A stretch of DNA of 64,000 nucleotides from CAZNOG01 sp964574635 (GTDB taxonomy: Bacteria; Bacteroidota; Bacteroidia; Flavobacteriales_D; Cryomorphaceae). Positions 37,050 through 46,326 of this stretch are shown one piece after another (position 1 is the first letter of the stretch; the number at the start of each line of letters is the position of its first letter). Made by a program: the position numbers and the translations under genes. Location of the stretch: the NCBI GenBank assembly GCA_964574635.1, contig CAZNOG010000005.1, positions 1 to 64,000 on the forward strand. The letters are read 5' to 3'. The notes beneath the pieces are model-generated. The model did not search any database. It saw nothing but the letters and a program-made list of their open reading frames with translations, and was not told where the DNA came from.

Positions 37050-38015
37050 ATGATTGTAGTAACCGGTGCGGCCGGATTTATCGGAAGCTGTCTTTTGGCC
37101 GAGCTCGATGCACGGGGCTATCACGACTTGGTGATGGTCGACGATTTCGACCGGCCGTCGAAGAAGGGCAATACCGCCGACAAGCAGCAGTTCCCGAAGG
37201 TGGATCGAAACTCCTTCCACGAATGGCTGGACGAAAACCACAAATTGGTTTATTTCATCTTCCACATCGGTGCGCGCACCGACACCACGGAGTTCGACGC
37301 GTCGATTTTCGACGAATTGAACCTCGAATACTCCAAGGAGGTGTGGAAGGCTTGCGCGCGATACGGCATACCACTGGTTTACGCGAGTTCGGCCGCCACA
37401 TACGGCGGTGGGGAACACGGTTACGACGACGACCACGAGCTGATTCCCCGACTCCAACCTCTGAACCCCTACGCCGATTCCAAGCAGGCATTCGACCTGT
37501 GGGCCCTCTCTCAGGAAGAAGCCCCTTATTTCTGGGCGGGGCTGAAGTTTTTCAACGTGTACGGGCCCAACGAATACCACAAGGGACGAATGGCTTCGGT
37601 GGTGTTTCACGCGTACAATCAAATCAAGGAAAAGGGAGAGGTTCGTCTATTCCGCTCTCACAATCCCGATTATGCCGATGGGGGACAGCTGCGCGATTTC
37701 ATCTACGTCAAAGACGTGGTGGACGTGTGCATCCACCTGATGGAAACCAGAAAAGCCGGAGGGATTTTCAACTTGGGTACCGGCGAAGCCCGCACCTTTT
37801 TGGATCTGGCCACCGCCGTATTCGAAGCCCTCGGAGAGGAGCCCAACATTACCTTCATCGACACCCCGGAGGATATCCGCGACAAGTACCAGTACTACAC
37901 ACAGGCGGAAATGGGAAAGCTCCGCCGGGCGGGCTACCAAAAGAAATTCCACTCGCTGGAAGAAGGGGTAAAGGACTACGTGGTGAATTACCTCATCCCG
38001 GGCCGTTACCGATGA
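37050..38015 (+). CDS. rfaD: ADP-L-glycero-D-manno-heptose 6-epimerase
   Basis: The protein is 321 aa, normal for RfaD/HldD. It is an extended SDR enzyme: NAD(P)-binding MIVVTGAAGFIGSCL, catalytic Ser-Thr region YASSAATYGGG, Tyr-x-x-x-Lys in NPYADSKQAFD, and substrate-specific FNVYGPNEYHKGRMASVV. It converts ADP-D-glycero- to ADP-L-glycero-manno-heptose for the LPS inner core. It is a single gene behind its own promoter, convergent with the MerR-type regulator. Confidence 0.92.
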   Translation: MIVVTGAAGFIGSCLLAELDARGYHDLVMVDDFDRPSKKGNTADKQQFPKVDRNSFHEWLDENHKLVYFIFHIGARTDTTEFDASIFDELNLEYSKEVWKACARYGIPLVYASSAATYGGGEHGYDDDHELIPRLQPLNPYADSKQAFDLWALSQEEAPYFWAGLKFFNVYGPNEYHKGRMASVVFHAYNQIKEKGEVRLFRSHNPDYADGGQLRDFIYVKDVVDVCIHLMETRKAGGIFNLGTGEARTFLDLATAVFEALGEEPNITFIDTPEDIRDKYQYYTQAEMGKLRRAGYQKKFHSLEEGVKDYVVNYLIPGRYR

Positions 38016-38037
38016 ACCGAGGAGCGGTTTAAAAAGG

Positions 38038-38373
38038 TCAGAGATTCCTGCGCAGTTCCACCAAGAATTTCCGCACTTCCTCCAAACTTTTGACGATTTC
38101 CACGTCGTCCCTGATGTCTTCGCGGTTGTCGCGCAATTTGTCGCGGGCACCTTGGAGGGTATACCCCCGCTCCTTCACCAAATGGTGGATGGTTCGTAGA
38201 TTCTCGATGTCTTTGGCGGTAAAAAGGCGGTTCCCCTTTTTGTTCTTCTTGGGCTTGATGATGTCGAACTCCTTTTCCCAAAATCGGATCAAGGACGTGT
38301 TCACGTCGAACATCTTGGCCACTTCCCCGATGCTGTAATAAAGTTTGCCCGGTGGAGAATCGCTTTCCGTCAT
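38038..38373 (-). CDS. MerR-family transcriptional regulator
   Basis: The protein is 111 aa. The winged-helix start YYSIGEVAKMFDVNTSLIRFWEKEFDIIKPKKNKKGNRLFTAKDIENL is typical of MerR proteins, followed by a short helical dimer region (GYTLQGARDKLRDNREDIRDDVEIVKSLEEVRKFLVELR). No effector domain is present, so it probably acts through dimer contacts. Its start overlaps the stop of the M23 peptidase gene by 1 bp; the same pair occurs widely in Bacteroidota, as I recall. Targets are unknown, perhaps cell-wall genes. Confidence 0.9.
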   Translation of the reverse strand: MTESDSPPGKLYYSIGEVAKMFDVNTSLIRFWEKEFDIIKPKKNKKGNRLFTAKDIENLRTIHHLVKERGYTLQGARDKLRDNREDIRDDVEIVKSLEEVRKFLVELRRNL

Positions 38374-39344
38374 CAGTCGAAGGATTGATTCACCCTCGAG
38401 GCGAGTTCGATCATCTGATCGTACTCCTCCGGGGTGAGGTCGTTGAAATAGAAATTCGCCGGATCGATGGGTTTTCCGTCTTTGTGGACTTCGTAATGCA
38501 AGTGGGGCCCACTGCTCGTGCCGGTGTTGCCGACCTCTCCGATCACATCACCGCGCCGGACTTTTTGCCCTCTCTGCACGCTGATTTTGCTCATGTGGGC
38601 GTAAAGCGTTTCGTAGCCGTACCCATGGTCGATGACCACGTGCTTCCCGAATCCCCGGCGGCTGACGATCGTTTTCACGACTACGCCGTCGCCGGTCGCG
38701 AAGATTTCCGTGCCGGGAGGAGCGGAAAAATCCATCCCGTAGTGCATTTTCTTCACCTTGTATTTGGGGTGAATTCGGTATCCGTACCCGCTTGCCATTC
38801 TTTTGAGATCGCGGTTTGAAATGGGTTGGATGGCCGGAATGGACGCGAGCATTTTTTCTTTGTTCTTGGCCAACTCCACCACCTCGTCGAAAGACTTGGA
38901 TTGCACGTAGAGTCGTTTGGCCAGTCGATCCATGCGTTCGTTGGTTCGAATGATCAAATCCGAATTGACGAAGCCTTCGAGGTGCTCATAACGGTTGGCC
39001 CCTCCAATACCCGATTTCCTCACATTCGCAGGGATGGGTTCGGCTTCGAAAATCTGTCGATAAATGTTATCGTCGCGCTTTTCGATATCGGCCAAGACGC
39101 GTTCCAAATGGTCCATGTCGCGGGTCAAGGCTTCGTATTGAGACCTCAATTGTGCGTTTTCCCTCATGAGCATCAGCTCTTTGGGCGAGTTCAAGAAAGT
39201 ATAAGCGAGGGTAATGACGATAGCCGAGAAGAAAACCACCACCAAAAAATACGTGGCCCATTGCCGCATCCGATCGCGGACGGTCAGTTGTATTTTTTCG
39301 TAGTTGAGGGTGTTCGGGTTATACTTGTACTTTATTTTTGGCAT
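38373..39344 (-). CDS. M23-family membrane-anchored endopeptidase
   Basis: The protein is 323 aa. A short cytoplasmic N-terminus leads to one transmembrane helix (about 30-50: ATYFLVVVFFSAIVITLAY), a coiled-coil (about 55-90: ELMLMRENAQLRSQYEALTRDMD), and an M23/LytM domain at the C-terminus with zinc ligands in HYGMDFSAP and HLHYE, plus YETLYAHMS. It should cut peptide bridges of peptidoglycan or activate such enzymes in the periplasm. It is transcribed with the downstream MerR gene and divergent from alaS. Confidence 0.92.
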   Translation of the reverse strand: MPKIKYKYNPNTLNYEKIQLTVRDRMRQWATYFLVVVFFSAIVITLAYTFLNSPKELMLMRENAQLRSQYEALTRDMDHLERVLADIEKRDDNIYRQIFEAEPIPANVRKSGIGGANRYEHLEGFVNSDLIIRTNERMDRLAKRLYVQSKSFDEVVELAKNKEKMLASIPAIQPISNRDLKRMASGYGYRIHPKYKVKKMHYGMDFSAPPGTEIFATGDGVVVKTIVSRRGFGKHVVIDHGYGYETLYAHMSKISVQRGQKVRRGDVIGEVGNTGTSSGPHLHYEVHKDGKPIDPANFYFNDLTPEEYDQMIELASRVNQSFD

Positions 39345-39451
39345 TCCTTAAAAACGCTTGAGGGGGCTAAAAGTATAAATTATCGCACTATTGCATTACC
39401 TGCATACGACCATACCCCGAAGGGGGTTCGACCAAACGTGATTCCCAACCC

Positions 39452-42064
39452 ATGAAGTCTACCGACGTCCGCAAAAAATTCTTGGATTTCTTCGCCGAAA
39501 AAGGCCATACCATCGTTCCTTCGGCCCCTATGGTCATCAAAGACGACCCGACCCTGATGTTTACCAACGCGGGGATGAACCAATTCAAGGACATCTTTCT
39601 CGGAAACCGCGAGCCCGAAAACCCCCGGGTCGCCGACAGCCAAAAATGCCTTCGCGTGAGCGGAAAGCACAACGACTTGGAGGAGGTGGGCGTGGACACC
39701 TACCACCACACCATGTTCGAGATGTTGGGCAATTGGTCCTTCGGCGATTATTACAAAAAAGAGGCCATCGACTGGGCGTGGGAATTGATGACCGAAGTGT
39801 ACGGCATCGACCCCGAGCGACTTTATGTGACGGTTTTCGAAGGCGATTCGGCCGACGGATTGCCCTTCGACCGGGAGGCGCACGACTTGTGGAAGCGGCA
39901 CATGCCGGAAAACCGGATCATTGCGGCGGGTAAAAAGGACAACTTCTGGGAAATGGGCGACACCGGCCCCTGCGGACCCTGCTCGGAAATCCATATGGAT
40001 CTGCGCCCCGACCACGAGCGCGCAAAAAGCGACGGCCGGGATCTCGTCAACGCCGACGACCCCCGCGTGGTCGAAATTTGGAATTTGGTGTTCATGGAAC
40101 TCCATCGCCGCGCCGACGGCTCCCTGGTACCGCTTAAAAAACAACACATCGACACGGGGATGGGCTTCGAGCGCCTGTGCATGGCGTTGCAAAACAAAAC
40201 CTCCACGTACGATACCGATATCTTCACCGGGTTGATCGCATTCCTGGAAAAAAAATCCGGAATGAAGTACGGCCAATCCTCGACAAAAAGCGACATCGCC
40301 TTCCGCGTCATGGCCGACCACGTGCGCGCCATCGCGTTCGCCATCGCCGACGGGCTGATGCCCTCCAACACGGGAGCCGGATACGTCATCCGGCGAATCC
40401 TGAGAAGGGCCGTGCGCTACGCGTACAGCTTCCTGAATTTGCAGTCTCCCGTCATGCACGAATTGGCGGAAGTTCTTGTGAGTGAGATGGGCGATTACTT
40501 CACGGAACTGAAGCGGGGCAAGGATCTGATCACCGCCGTGATCGAAGAGGAAGAAGTGGCCTTCCTCCGCACGCTTTCAAAGGGAATGGACCGCATTTCC
40601 GGAATCATTCGCGATACAGAAACCGACAAGGTGCCGGGTCGCGTGGTCTTCGAACTTTACGACACGTACGGCTTCCCCGCCGACTTAACGGCTTTGATCT
40701 TGTCGGAAAGCGGAAAGGATTTCGACCGCAAAGAATTCGAACAAGCGCTGGAAGAGCAAAAGCAACGATCTCGGCAAGCCGGGGCACTCGATTCGGGCGA
40801 CTGGAAGGTGATCGCCGGAGAGGGCACCACCGAATTCGTCGGTTACGACAGGTTGGCCATCGAAATGAACTTGCTCCGATACCGGGAGGTCACCCACAAA
40901 GGGAAAAAGAAGTACCATTTGGTGTTCGACCGCACGCCGTTCTACCCCGAAGGTGGAGGACAAGTCGGCGATCGCGGAGTGGTGAAAAGCCCCCGGGGCG
41001 TACTGCCCATCGAAAATACATTCCGTGAAAACACCCTCATCATCCACCAAACCACGGTATCGCCGGAAGGGCTGGGCGGTGAATTCGAGGGAGCGGTAGA
41101 CGGTGAAAAACGCATGGATACCGCGCGGAACCACACGGCCACCCATCTCCTCCACCACGCGTTGCGCACCCTGCTGGGCACCCACGTGGAACAAAAAGGC
41201 TCGTTGGTTGACGACGCCCACCTCCGCTTCGACTTCAGCCATTTCGCCAAAGTGGAGCCCGGCGATTTGAGGAGATTGGAAGAGATGGTCAACGCGGATA
41301 TCCGCACAAACAAAATGCGGGACGAAAAGCGAGACGTTCCCGCCGCAGAAGCCTTGGAAAGCGGTGCCATCGCCTTGTTCGGAGAAAAATACGGTGACAG
41401 CGTGCGCGTCATCCGCTTCGGTGAATCGATCGAATTGTGTGGTGGAACTCACGTGGAGGCCACCGGCGAAATCGGCTTTTTCAAAATTACGGCGGAAGGG
41501 TCGGTCGCAGCCGGCATTCGGCGCATTGAGGCCATCACCGGGCGGGCGGCCGAGAAATTCATCTACGACCAATTGGACACTCTGGACGAAATCGGAAAAA
41601 AATTGAAATCGCCCGGGGCACCCTTGGCGGCGATCGAAAGTCTGAGAACGGAAGTGGCCACCCTCACCAAAACCGTAGAACAATTGAACCGCGAAAAAGC
41701 GGCGGCCGTAAAGAAAGGTTTGATCGAAATGGCCGAAAATATCGGTGGCACGAATTTCATCGCCGCAAAAGTGGATCTGCACCCGGGAGCGGTGAAAGAC
41801 TTGGCGTTTCAATTGCGCGCCGAACTTTCCCCTCTGTTTTTGGTGTTGGCCACGGCCGAAAACGACAAAGCCACGATTTCCGTGGCTTTATCAGATGAAT
41901 TGGTTACTTCAAAACGCCTCAACGCAAACCCCATCGTCAAGGAACTTTCGGCGTTTATTCGCGGGGGTGGCGGTGGTCAACCGTTTTTTGCAACCGCCGG
42001 TGGTAAGCATCCGGAAGGTATTGAACCCGCGTTGCAACGCGCCCGTGAATTGTTGGTCGAGTAG
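39452..42064 (+). CDS. alaS: Alanyl-tRNA synthetase
   Basis: The protein is 870 aa, full length for bacterial AlaRS. The catalytic domain starts MKSTDVRKKFLDFFAEKGH and contains FTNAGMNQFKDIFLG and NDLEEVGVDTYHHTMFEMLGNWSFGDYYK. The editing domain has zinc-binding HTATHLLHHALR and CGGTHVEATGEIG. The C-Ala domain ends FIRGGGGGQPFFATAGGKHPEG. It charges tRNA-Ala and removes wrongly attached Ser or Gly. It ends 2 bp from the convergent DUF5684 gene. Confidence 0.98.
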   Translation: MKSTDVRKKFLDFFAEKGHTIVPSAPMVIKDDPTLMFTNAGMNQFKDIFLGNREPENPRVADSQKCLRVSGKHNDLEEVGVDTYHHTMFEMLGNWSFGDYYKKEAIDWAWELMTEVYGIDPERLYVTVFEGDSADGLPFDREAHDLWKRHMPENRIIAAGKKDNFWEMGDTGPCGPCSEIHMDLRPDHERAKSDGRDLVNADDPRVVEIWNLVFMELHRRADGSLVPLKKQHIDTGMGFERLCMALQNKTSTYDTDIFTGLIAFLEKKSGMKYGQSSTKSDIAFRVMADHVRAIAFAIADGLMPSNTGAGYVIRRILRRAVRYAYSFLNLQSPVMHELAEVLVSEMGDYFTELKRGKDLITAVIEEEEVAFLRTLSKGMDRISGIIRDTETDKVPGRVVFELYDTYGFPADLTALILSESGKDFDRKEFEQALEEQKQRSRQAGALDSGDWKVIAGEGTTEFVGYDRLAIEMNLLRYREVTHKGKKKYHLVFDRTPFYPEGGGQVGDRGVVKSPRGVLPIENTFRENTLIIHQTTVSPEGLGGEFEGAVDGEKRMDTARNHTATHLLHHALRTLLGTHVEQKGSLVDDAHLRFDFSHFAKVEPGDLRRLEEMVNADIRTNKMRDEKRDVPAAEALESGAIALFGEKYGDSVRVIRFGESIELCGGTHVEATGEIGFFKITAEGSVAAGIRRIEAITGRAAEKFIYDQLDTLDEIGKKLKSPGAPLAAIESLRTEVATLTKTVEQLNREKAAAVKKGLIEMAENIGGTNFIAAKVDLHPGAVKDLAFQLRAELSPLFLVLATAENDKATISVALSDELVTSKRLNANPIVKELSAFIRGGGGGQPFFATAGGKHPEGIEPALQRARELLVE

Positions 42065-42066
42065 GC

Positions 42067-42507
42067 TTAGGCCAGCGCCGAGTGGGCGCTTCCCGCAACT
42101 TCACGTCCGTATGCCGGACCTACGTATTCGATTTCGTAGGACAAGCCCAAGTTCAAGATGTAGAACATGTTGAACAGGATCACCAGCACATAATCGACGA
42201 TGGAGTGCTTCCCGAAACTGTTGCACAACTCGATGTACACCTTCGGTATCAGGTACAATTGACCGTATACCGGGATGAAAAACAAGAAAATATGACTCGC
42301 CGGGCGACCGACGATTCTGAGAAATACGATGAAGTTCCAAATCGGAACGATGCTCGCGATGCCGGGTTGGCCCGCTTTAACATAAAGTTTCCACTGGGCA
42401 ACGATGCCGAAAAAGGCCAAAATGCCCGCGAGTAAGAACAACCCATCCCCAAGGGCCCCGTAGAGGTTCATGAAGATGTCTTGGAAAAATTGGATCACGC
42501 CGCTCAT
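42067..42507 (-). CDS. DUF5684-type membrane protein
   Basis: The protein is 146 aa with four hydrophobic segments (GDGLFLLAGILAFFGIVAQW, IVPIWNFIVFLRIVG, IFLFFIPVYGQLYLIPKVYIEL, VDYVLVILFNMFYILNLGL). The pattern KAGQPGIASIVPIWNFIVFLRIVGRP is that of DUF5684 proteins, which also appears before signal peptidase I domains in Bacteroidota. No peptidase domain is attached here. Function is unknown. Confidence 0.82.
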   Translation of the reverse strand: MSGVIQFFQDIFMNLYGALGDGLFLLAGILAFFGIVAQWKLYVKAGQPGIASIVPIWNFIVFLRIVGRPASHIFLFFIPVYGQLYLIPKVYIELCNSFGKHSIVDYVLVILFNMFYILNLGLSYEIEYVGPAYGREVAGSAHSALA

Positions 42508-42591
42508 AGCTTTTAATTTTTTTTGAAACCTTTTTAATCGAGGTTTCGTAAGTGTCTGTTTCGATTATAAGACGGCCATCGCTCCGTTCGG

Positions 42592-42619
42592 TTGCCTTTT
42601 GCATGGCAATATATCTTTG
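42592..42619 (+). promoter_or_regulatory. Promoter in the gap before the OmpA-type gene (distal)
   Basis: TTG (42592-42594), 17-bp spacer, TATCTTTG (42612-42619). It would give a leader of about 250 nt before the OmpA-type gene, or a separate small RNA. The 370-bp gap 42508-42877 shows no credible gene; it contains a CCGGTGT/ACACCGG inverted repeat and AAAACGCGGA twice. Confidence 0.5.
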
Positions 42620-42825
42620 CGTCGTCTCTCCTTTTTCCCTTCTGTTTCACCCGGTGTGCCGATTTACTCCTTATATACACCGGTCGGCAGCCTTCCTATT
42701 TACCGCCCCCTTTTGTTCCGGCCAGGCTTATACAACCCGCCCGGAAACGGCGTTAAATTTCCGGCGCATTTTTCCCGAAAACGCGGAGTTCTGTTGATAA
42801 AACGCGGAAATTTCCGGTTTAATAG

Positions 42826-42856
42826 TTGCTTTCCCTAATTAGTCGGGATATTTTTG
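42826..42856 (+). promoter_or_regulatory. Promoter for the OmpA-type gene (proximal)
   Basis: TTG (42826-42828), 20-bp spacer, TATTTTTG (42849-42856). It rules out the upstream TTG at 42854 as start and points to the TTG at 42878. Confidence 0.65.
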
Positions 42857-42877
42857 CGGTTGGTGGATTTTTCCACA

Positions 42878-44152
42878 TTGAAGGTGCTTAAAGTTTTCAT
42901 TTCTTCGGTATTCTGTGTGGCTTCCGTGCTCGCGGCGGCGCAAAACGTGACCATCATAAACAATTACAATGGGGGCGGAGACAGCCTATTGCCCGAAAAC
43001 TACGTGCTGCGAAGCGTCACCGAACACACCTACATCATCAACGAATTCGAGCCTTCCAACACCGGCACCCGCAGCCTTCTCGACCAGATGGTGACCTACG
43101 GACTTCGCTCGTACATCGACAACTCGTTTCACGTGTTCGACGACCGCGCACAAGCGCTCACCCCCTCGCCGAAGTTCTTGGAAGAATCGGCCGCCGTGGT
43201 GCGCAACGCGTTGTGGATACACGAACTGCCGTTTGCGGATGAGTTTCCGGGGTTTTCGCGCGCCGTGAAATCCAAGGTCGATGCGCTCAGGGGCATTGAC
43301 GGATACTCCATTTTGTACGCCAATAAAGCCGACCGTCGGCCCGACGACGGAACCATGGGACTCTACGTATTCCAACGCATGGTGTACGACCTGAAAACGG
43401 CGGTGGAAAAAGAGGCGTTCGACTTCATCGACAAGTATATGCCCCAGACGCAGACCCGCGGGTACGACAATCTCAAAGGGGCGGTATTGGTGCCCGGCGA
43501 CTACCAATTGCCCGACCAAGACAACGTGAAGGACGAGTTGGCGGGAATGACCCCAGACAGAAGTTTGGTTCTATCCACGAAGGGAGCTCGAAATCCCGTG
43601 CGGGACGTCGTGGAAGATGAGGGCAATTTCAACCAACAAATCGTGAAGTTGCTGGAGGACAACAACCGAATCCTCGCCAATTACTCCGAGCGTTTCGCTG
43701 ACATGCAAAGGCAGATCGACGAACTGAGGGAGAGCCGCGACGACGACATTCGTCGGGAAATGGCCGCGATGAGGCAAATGATCGAAGTGCTGGCGGGCCG
43801 GGAAGGAGTGTCTCCGAGCGCGGCAGGAGCCACGGACGGTGAAGTGGAAGTGATTTTCGCCAAGAACCAACACGAATTGACGCTGGCCCAAAAGGCGCAA
43901 CTCAACCGCGTGCAAATCGCCTTGGCGAAAAATCCCCGACTGGGTTTGTTGATCACCGGCTACGCGGATAAATCGGGAAATCCCGCCATCAACGCATGGA
44001 TATCCCAAGAAAGGGCGAAATCAGTGGAGCGCTACCTGGTTCAAAGAGGGATCGCACGCGATAAAATGACGGTGAGCTTCGTGGGCGACGCCGAAAGCAC
44101 GTCGGTCAATCCGAACGACAGAAAAGTCGTGGTGAGCTTCGTAAACCGATAA
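42878..44152 (+). CDS. OmpA-family outer membrane protein
   Basis: The protein is 424 aa from the TTG at 42878, chosen because the -7 box covers the next upstream start and because a signal peptide (MKVLKVFISSVFCVASVLAAAQ) follows. The middle part (about 30-220) is an unrecognised domain, followed by a coiled coil (RFADMQRQIDELRESRDDDIRREMAAMRQMI). The C-terminal OmpA/MotB domain (about 315-424: VIFAKNQHELTLAQKAQLNRVQIALAKNP, LLITGYADKSGNPAINAWISQERAKSVERYL) should bind peptidoglycan. It is a likely structural link between outer membrane and wall. Confidence 0.85.
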   Translation: MKVLKVFISSVFCVASVLAAAQNVTIINNYNGGGDSLLPENYVLRSVTEHTYIINEFEPSNTGTRSLLDQMVTYGLRSYIDNSFHVFDDRAQALTPSPKFLEESAAVVRNALWIHELPFADEFPGFSRAVKSKVDALRGIDGYSILYANKADRRPDDGTMGLYVFQRMVYDLKTAVEKEAFDFIDKYMPQTQTRGYDNLKGAVLVPGDYQLPDQDNVKDELAGMTPDRSLVLSTKGARNPVRDVVEDEGNFNQQIVKLLEDNNRILANYSERFADMQRQIDELRESRDDDIRREMAAMRQMIEVLAGREGVSPSAAGATDGEVEVIFAKNQHELTLAQKAQLNRVQIALAKNPRLGLLITGYADKSGNPAINAWISQERAKSVERYLVQRGIARDKMTVSFVGDAESTSVNPNDRKVVVSFVNR

Positions 44153-44198
44153 CCCGCAGTGGAGACCGCAACGGCTCCCCACAGGTTCCGACCAAACC

Positions 44199-44843
44199 CT
44201 ACTTCTTCCGGGCCACCATCAGTCCATCCCGAATGGGCAGGAGCACATTGTCCACGCGGTCGTCAGCGAGAACCTTTTGGTTGTACTCCCGCAAAGTGCG
44301 GGTATCGTCATCGGCGGAATCGTCGGTGCCGTCGAGCACCTTTCCGCTCCACAACACGTTGTCCGCGATGATGATTCCTCCCGGACTCACCTTATCGATC
44401 ACGGCATCGTAATACGCCACGTAATTGGATTTATCGGCGTCGATGAACACCAGATCGTAAGGGCCGGGGAGATTTTTCACCACTTCGGACGCACGACCGT
44501 AGTGGAGGTTCACCACATCGGTAAGCCCCGCTTTTTCGAGGTAGCGAACCACGAGGGGGCGCAGTTCTTCGTTGATGTCGATGGTGTCGATGGTCCCCCC
44601 TTCCCCCAAGCCTTCGGCGAGACAAATGGCCGAGTATCCGGTGTAGATGCCTATTTCGAGAATGCGTTCGGGGCCGTGGATTTTGGAAATGAGGCTCAGC
44701 AGCCGGCCCTGAAGATGACCGGACAACATGCGGGGTTGAAGGACCTTCAGGTGGGTTTCCCGATTGAGTTCGGCGAGCACTTCGCTTTCGGGGGAGGTGT
44801 GGGCTTCTGCGTACTGATCTATGCGGGGGTCTATAAATTCCAT
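44199..44843 (-). CDS. SAM-dependent O-methyltransferase
   Basis: The protein is 214 aa from ATG 44843 (MEFIDPRIDQYAEAHTSPES). It belongs to the catechol/caffeoyl-CoA O-methyltransferase type: SAM site ILEIGIYTGYSAICLAEGL, TIDINEEL, metal-binding VFIDADKSNYVAYYD and IIADNVLWSGKV. Length is normal (about 215). The substrate is unknown. It lies downstream of the M16 peptidase gene in the same direction, 146 bp away, with an 18-nt dispersed motif between them. Confidence 0.93.
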   Translation of the reverse strand: MEFIDPRIDQYAEAHTSPESEVLAELNRETHLKVLQPRMLSGHLQGRLLSLISKIHGPERILEIGIYTGYSAICLAEGLGEGGTIDTIDINEELRPLVVRYLEKAGLTDVVNLHYGRASEVVKNLPGPYDLVFIDADKSNYVAYYDAVIDKVSPGGIIIADNVLWSGKVLDGTDDSADDDTRTLREYNQKVLADDRVDNVLLPIRDGLMVARKK

Positions 44844-44966
44844 GGTGTCGTGGTTTAATCGCCGACGGGCGTGATCCAAAATTAAGGATAATTACGGCGG
44901 GTGAATCCACGTTGATTTCCCCGCACAAGCCGGAACGGGACTCGTGGCCTCGAACTTCGGCGCAGA

Positions 44967-44984
44967 GACACACCCACAAAAACC
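44967..44984 (+). repeat. Dispersed 18-nt motif, copy 3
   Basis: An exact GACACACCCACAAAAACC in the gap between the M16 peptidase stop and the O-methyltransferase start. Confidence 0.6.
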
Positions 44985-44989
44985 CTCAC

Positions 44990-46213
44990 CTACTTGTACA
45001 CCAGCGTACTGAGCCTGGAGGGATCGAGAATCTCGTTCGCCACCTCGAGCAGATCGGAATCGGTGACGGCGTCGATGGCGCGGAGGATTTCGTCGGTGGT
45101 GCGTACGGTACCGTGGGCCAGCAGACTCTTGCCGATGGAGAGCATCGTGTTCATGGCTCCTTCGCGAGAGAGGGCGAACTGGCCGATGAGTTGTTGTTTG
45201 GCGCGGTGCAAGGCGGTGGGCGTAAGGCGCACGTCTCGCAGCTGCGTGAGCTCCCGGTGAATGAGCTTCTCGCTCTTTTCCAAGGTTTTCTTATCCGTGC
45301 CGAGATAGATGGTGAAGACCCCGGTATCGGCGTAAGGATGGTAGGAAGACTCGATGTTGTAGGCGATGCCGTGCTTCTCCCGGATGTTCAAACTCAAGCG
45401 GGAATTCATGGTGGGGCCGCCCAAGTGGTTGTTGAGCAATATCGTGGCGAACCGCAGCGGATGATGGGCCGGATAGGCTTTGCCGCCCACCAGCAGGTGA
45501 GCCTGAAAGGTGTCCATGTCCAACTCCCGCCTTCCGACGGCCGCAGGCGGAGCCGGCAACCTGCCGTGGGCCTCTCCCGAGGGGCGCATTGCGCCGAAGT
45601 GATCGCGTACCCACTTCACCACCTTTTCGATGGGGTACGGCCCCACGGAGCTGACCACCATTTCTTCGGGTTTGTATCTCCTCGTCATAAATTCGGAGAT
45701 GTCGGAGCGGCCAAAGCGTCGAACGGTTTCTTCCGTTCCCAAGATGTTGCGTCCCAGCGGATGGGAGCCGAACAGATGCTCTTCGAAATCGTCGAAAATC
45801 AACTCGGCCGGGCTGTCGAGGTAGGAGTTGATCTCGTCGATGATTACTTCGCGCTCCTTGTCCATTTCCTTCTCGGGAAAGGTGGAGTTCAGCGCGATAT
45901 CCGCGATGACTTCCACGGCGCGTTGGAGGTGGTTTTTGAGAAAAGACGCGTAGATGACCGTTTCCTCTTTGGTCGTGAAGGCGTTCAACTCCGCCCCCAC
46001 GCTGTCCATGCGGTTGAGGATGTGGTAGGCTTTTCGTTTTCGGGTGCCTTTAAAAAGAGAGTGCTCGATGAAATGAGCCAAGCCCTGTTGGTCTTCCCTT
46101 TCGTCTCTGCTGCCCGCGTTTATGGTCAACCCGAAGTGGCCCACCTGCCCATTGGGCGTGGTTTTGTGAACGATACGGATTCCGTTCGGGAGCGAGTGTT
46201 CTTGAAATTCCAT
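44990..46213 (-). CDS. M16-family zinc peptidase
   Basis: The protein is 407 aa. The inverted zinc motif is GLAHFIEHSLFKGT (HxxEH), with the second Glu in EREVIIDEINSY. It has two halves of the pitrilysin fold; the second half (GGKAYPAHHPLRFATILLNNHLGGPTMNSRLSLNIREKHGIAYNIESS) carries the usual R/Y pair in the place of a second active site. There is no signal peptide, so it is probably cytoplasmic, with a role in peptide processing or turnover. Length fits the single-chain bacterial PqqL/YmxG-like group (about 410). Confidence 0.92.
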   Translation of the reverse strand: MEFQEHSLPNGIRIVHKTTPNGQVGHFGLTINAGSRDEREDQQGLAHFIEHSLFKGTRKRKAYHILNRMDSVGAELNAFTTKEETVIYASFLKNHLQRAVEVIADIALNSTFPEKEMDKEREVIIDEINSYLDSPAELIFDDFEEHLFGSHPLGRNILGTEETVRRFGRSDISEFMTRRYKPEEMVVSSVGPYPIEKVVKWVRDHFGAMRPSGEAHGRLPAPPAAVGRRELDMDTFQAHLLVGGKAYPAHHPLRFATILLNNHLGGPTMNSRLSLNIREKHGIAYNIESSYHPYADTGVFTIYLGTDKKTLEKSEKLIHRELTQLRDVRLTPTALHRAKQQLIGQFALSREGAMNTMLSIGKSLLAHGTVRTTDEILRAIDAVTDSDLLEVANEILDPSRLSTLVYK

Positions 46214-46326
46214 GCGTGAGCCGGTTCAATACCGATTTGGCCGGCACAAAGGTCGGGTTCAAAACGCGATCGGCAAAACGCGCCTTCGCGTTCGGCCCGG
46301 CCGGTCCGTCTCACGCGGTCATGCAC

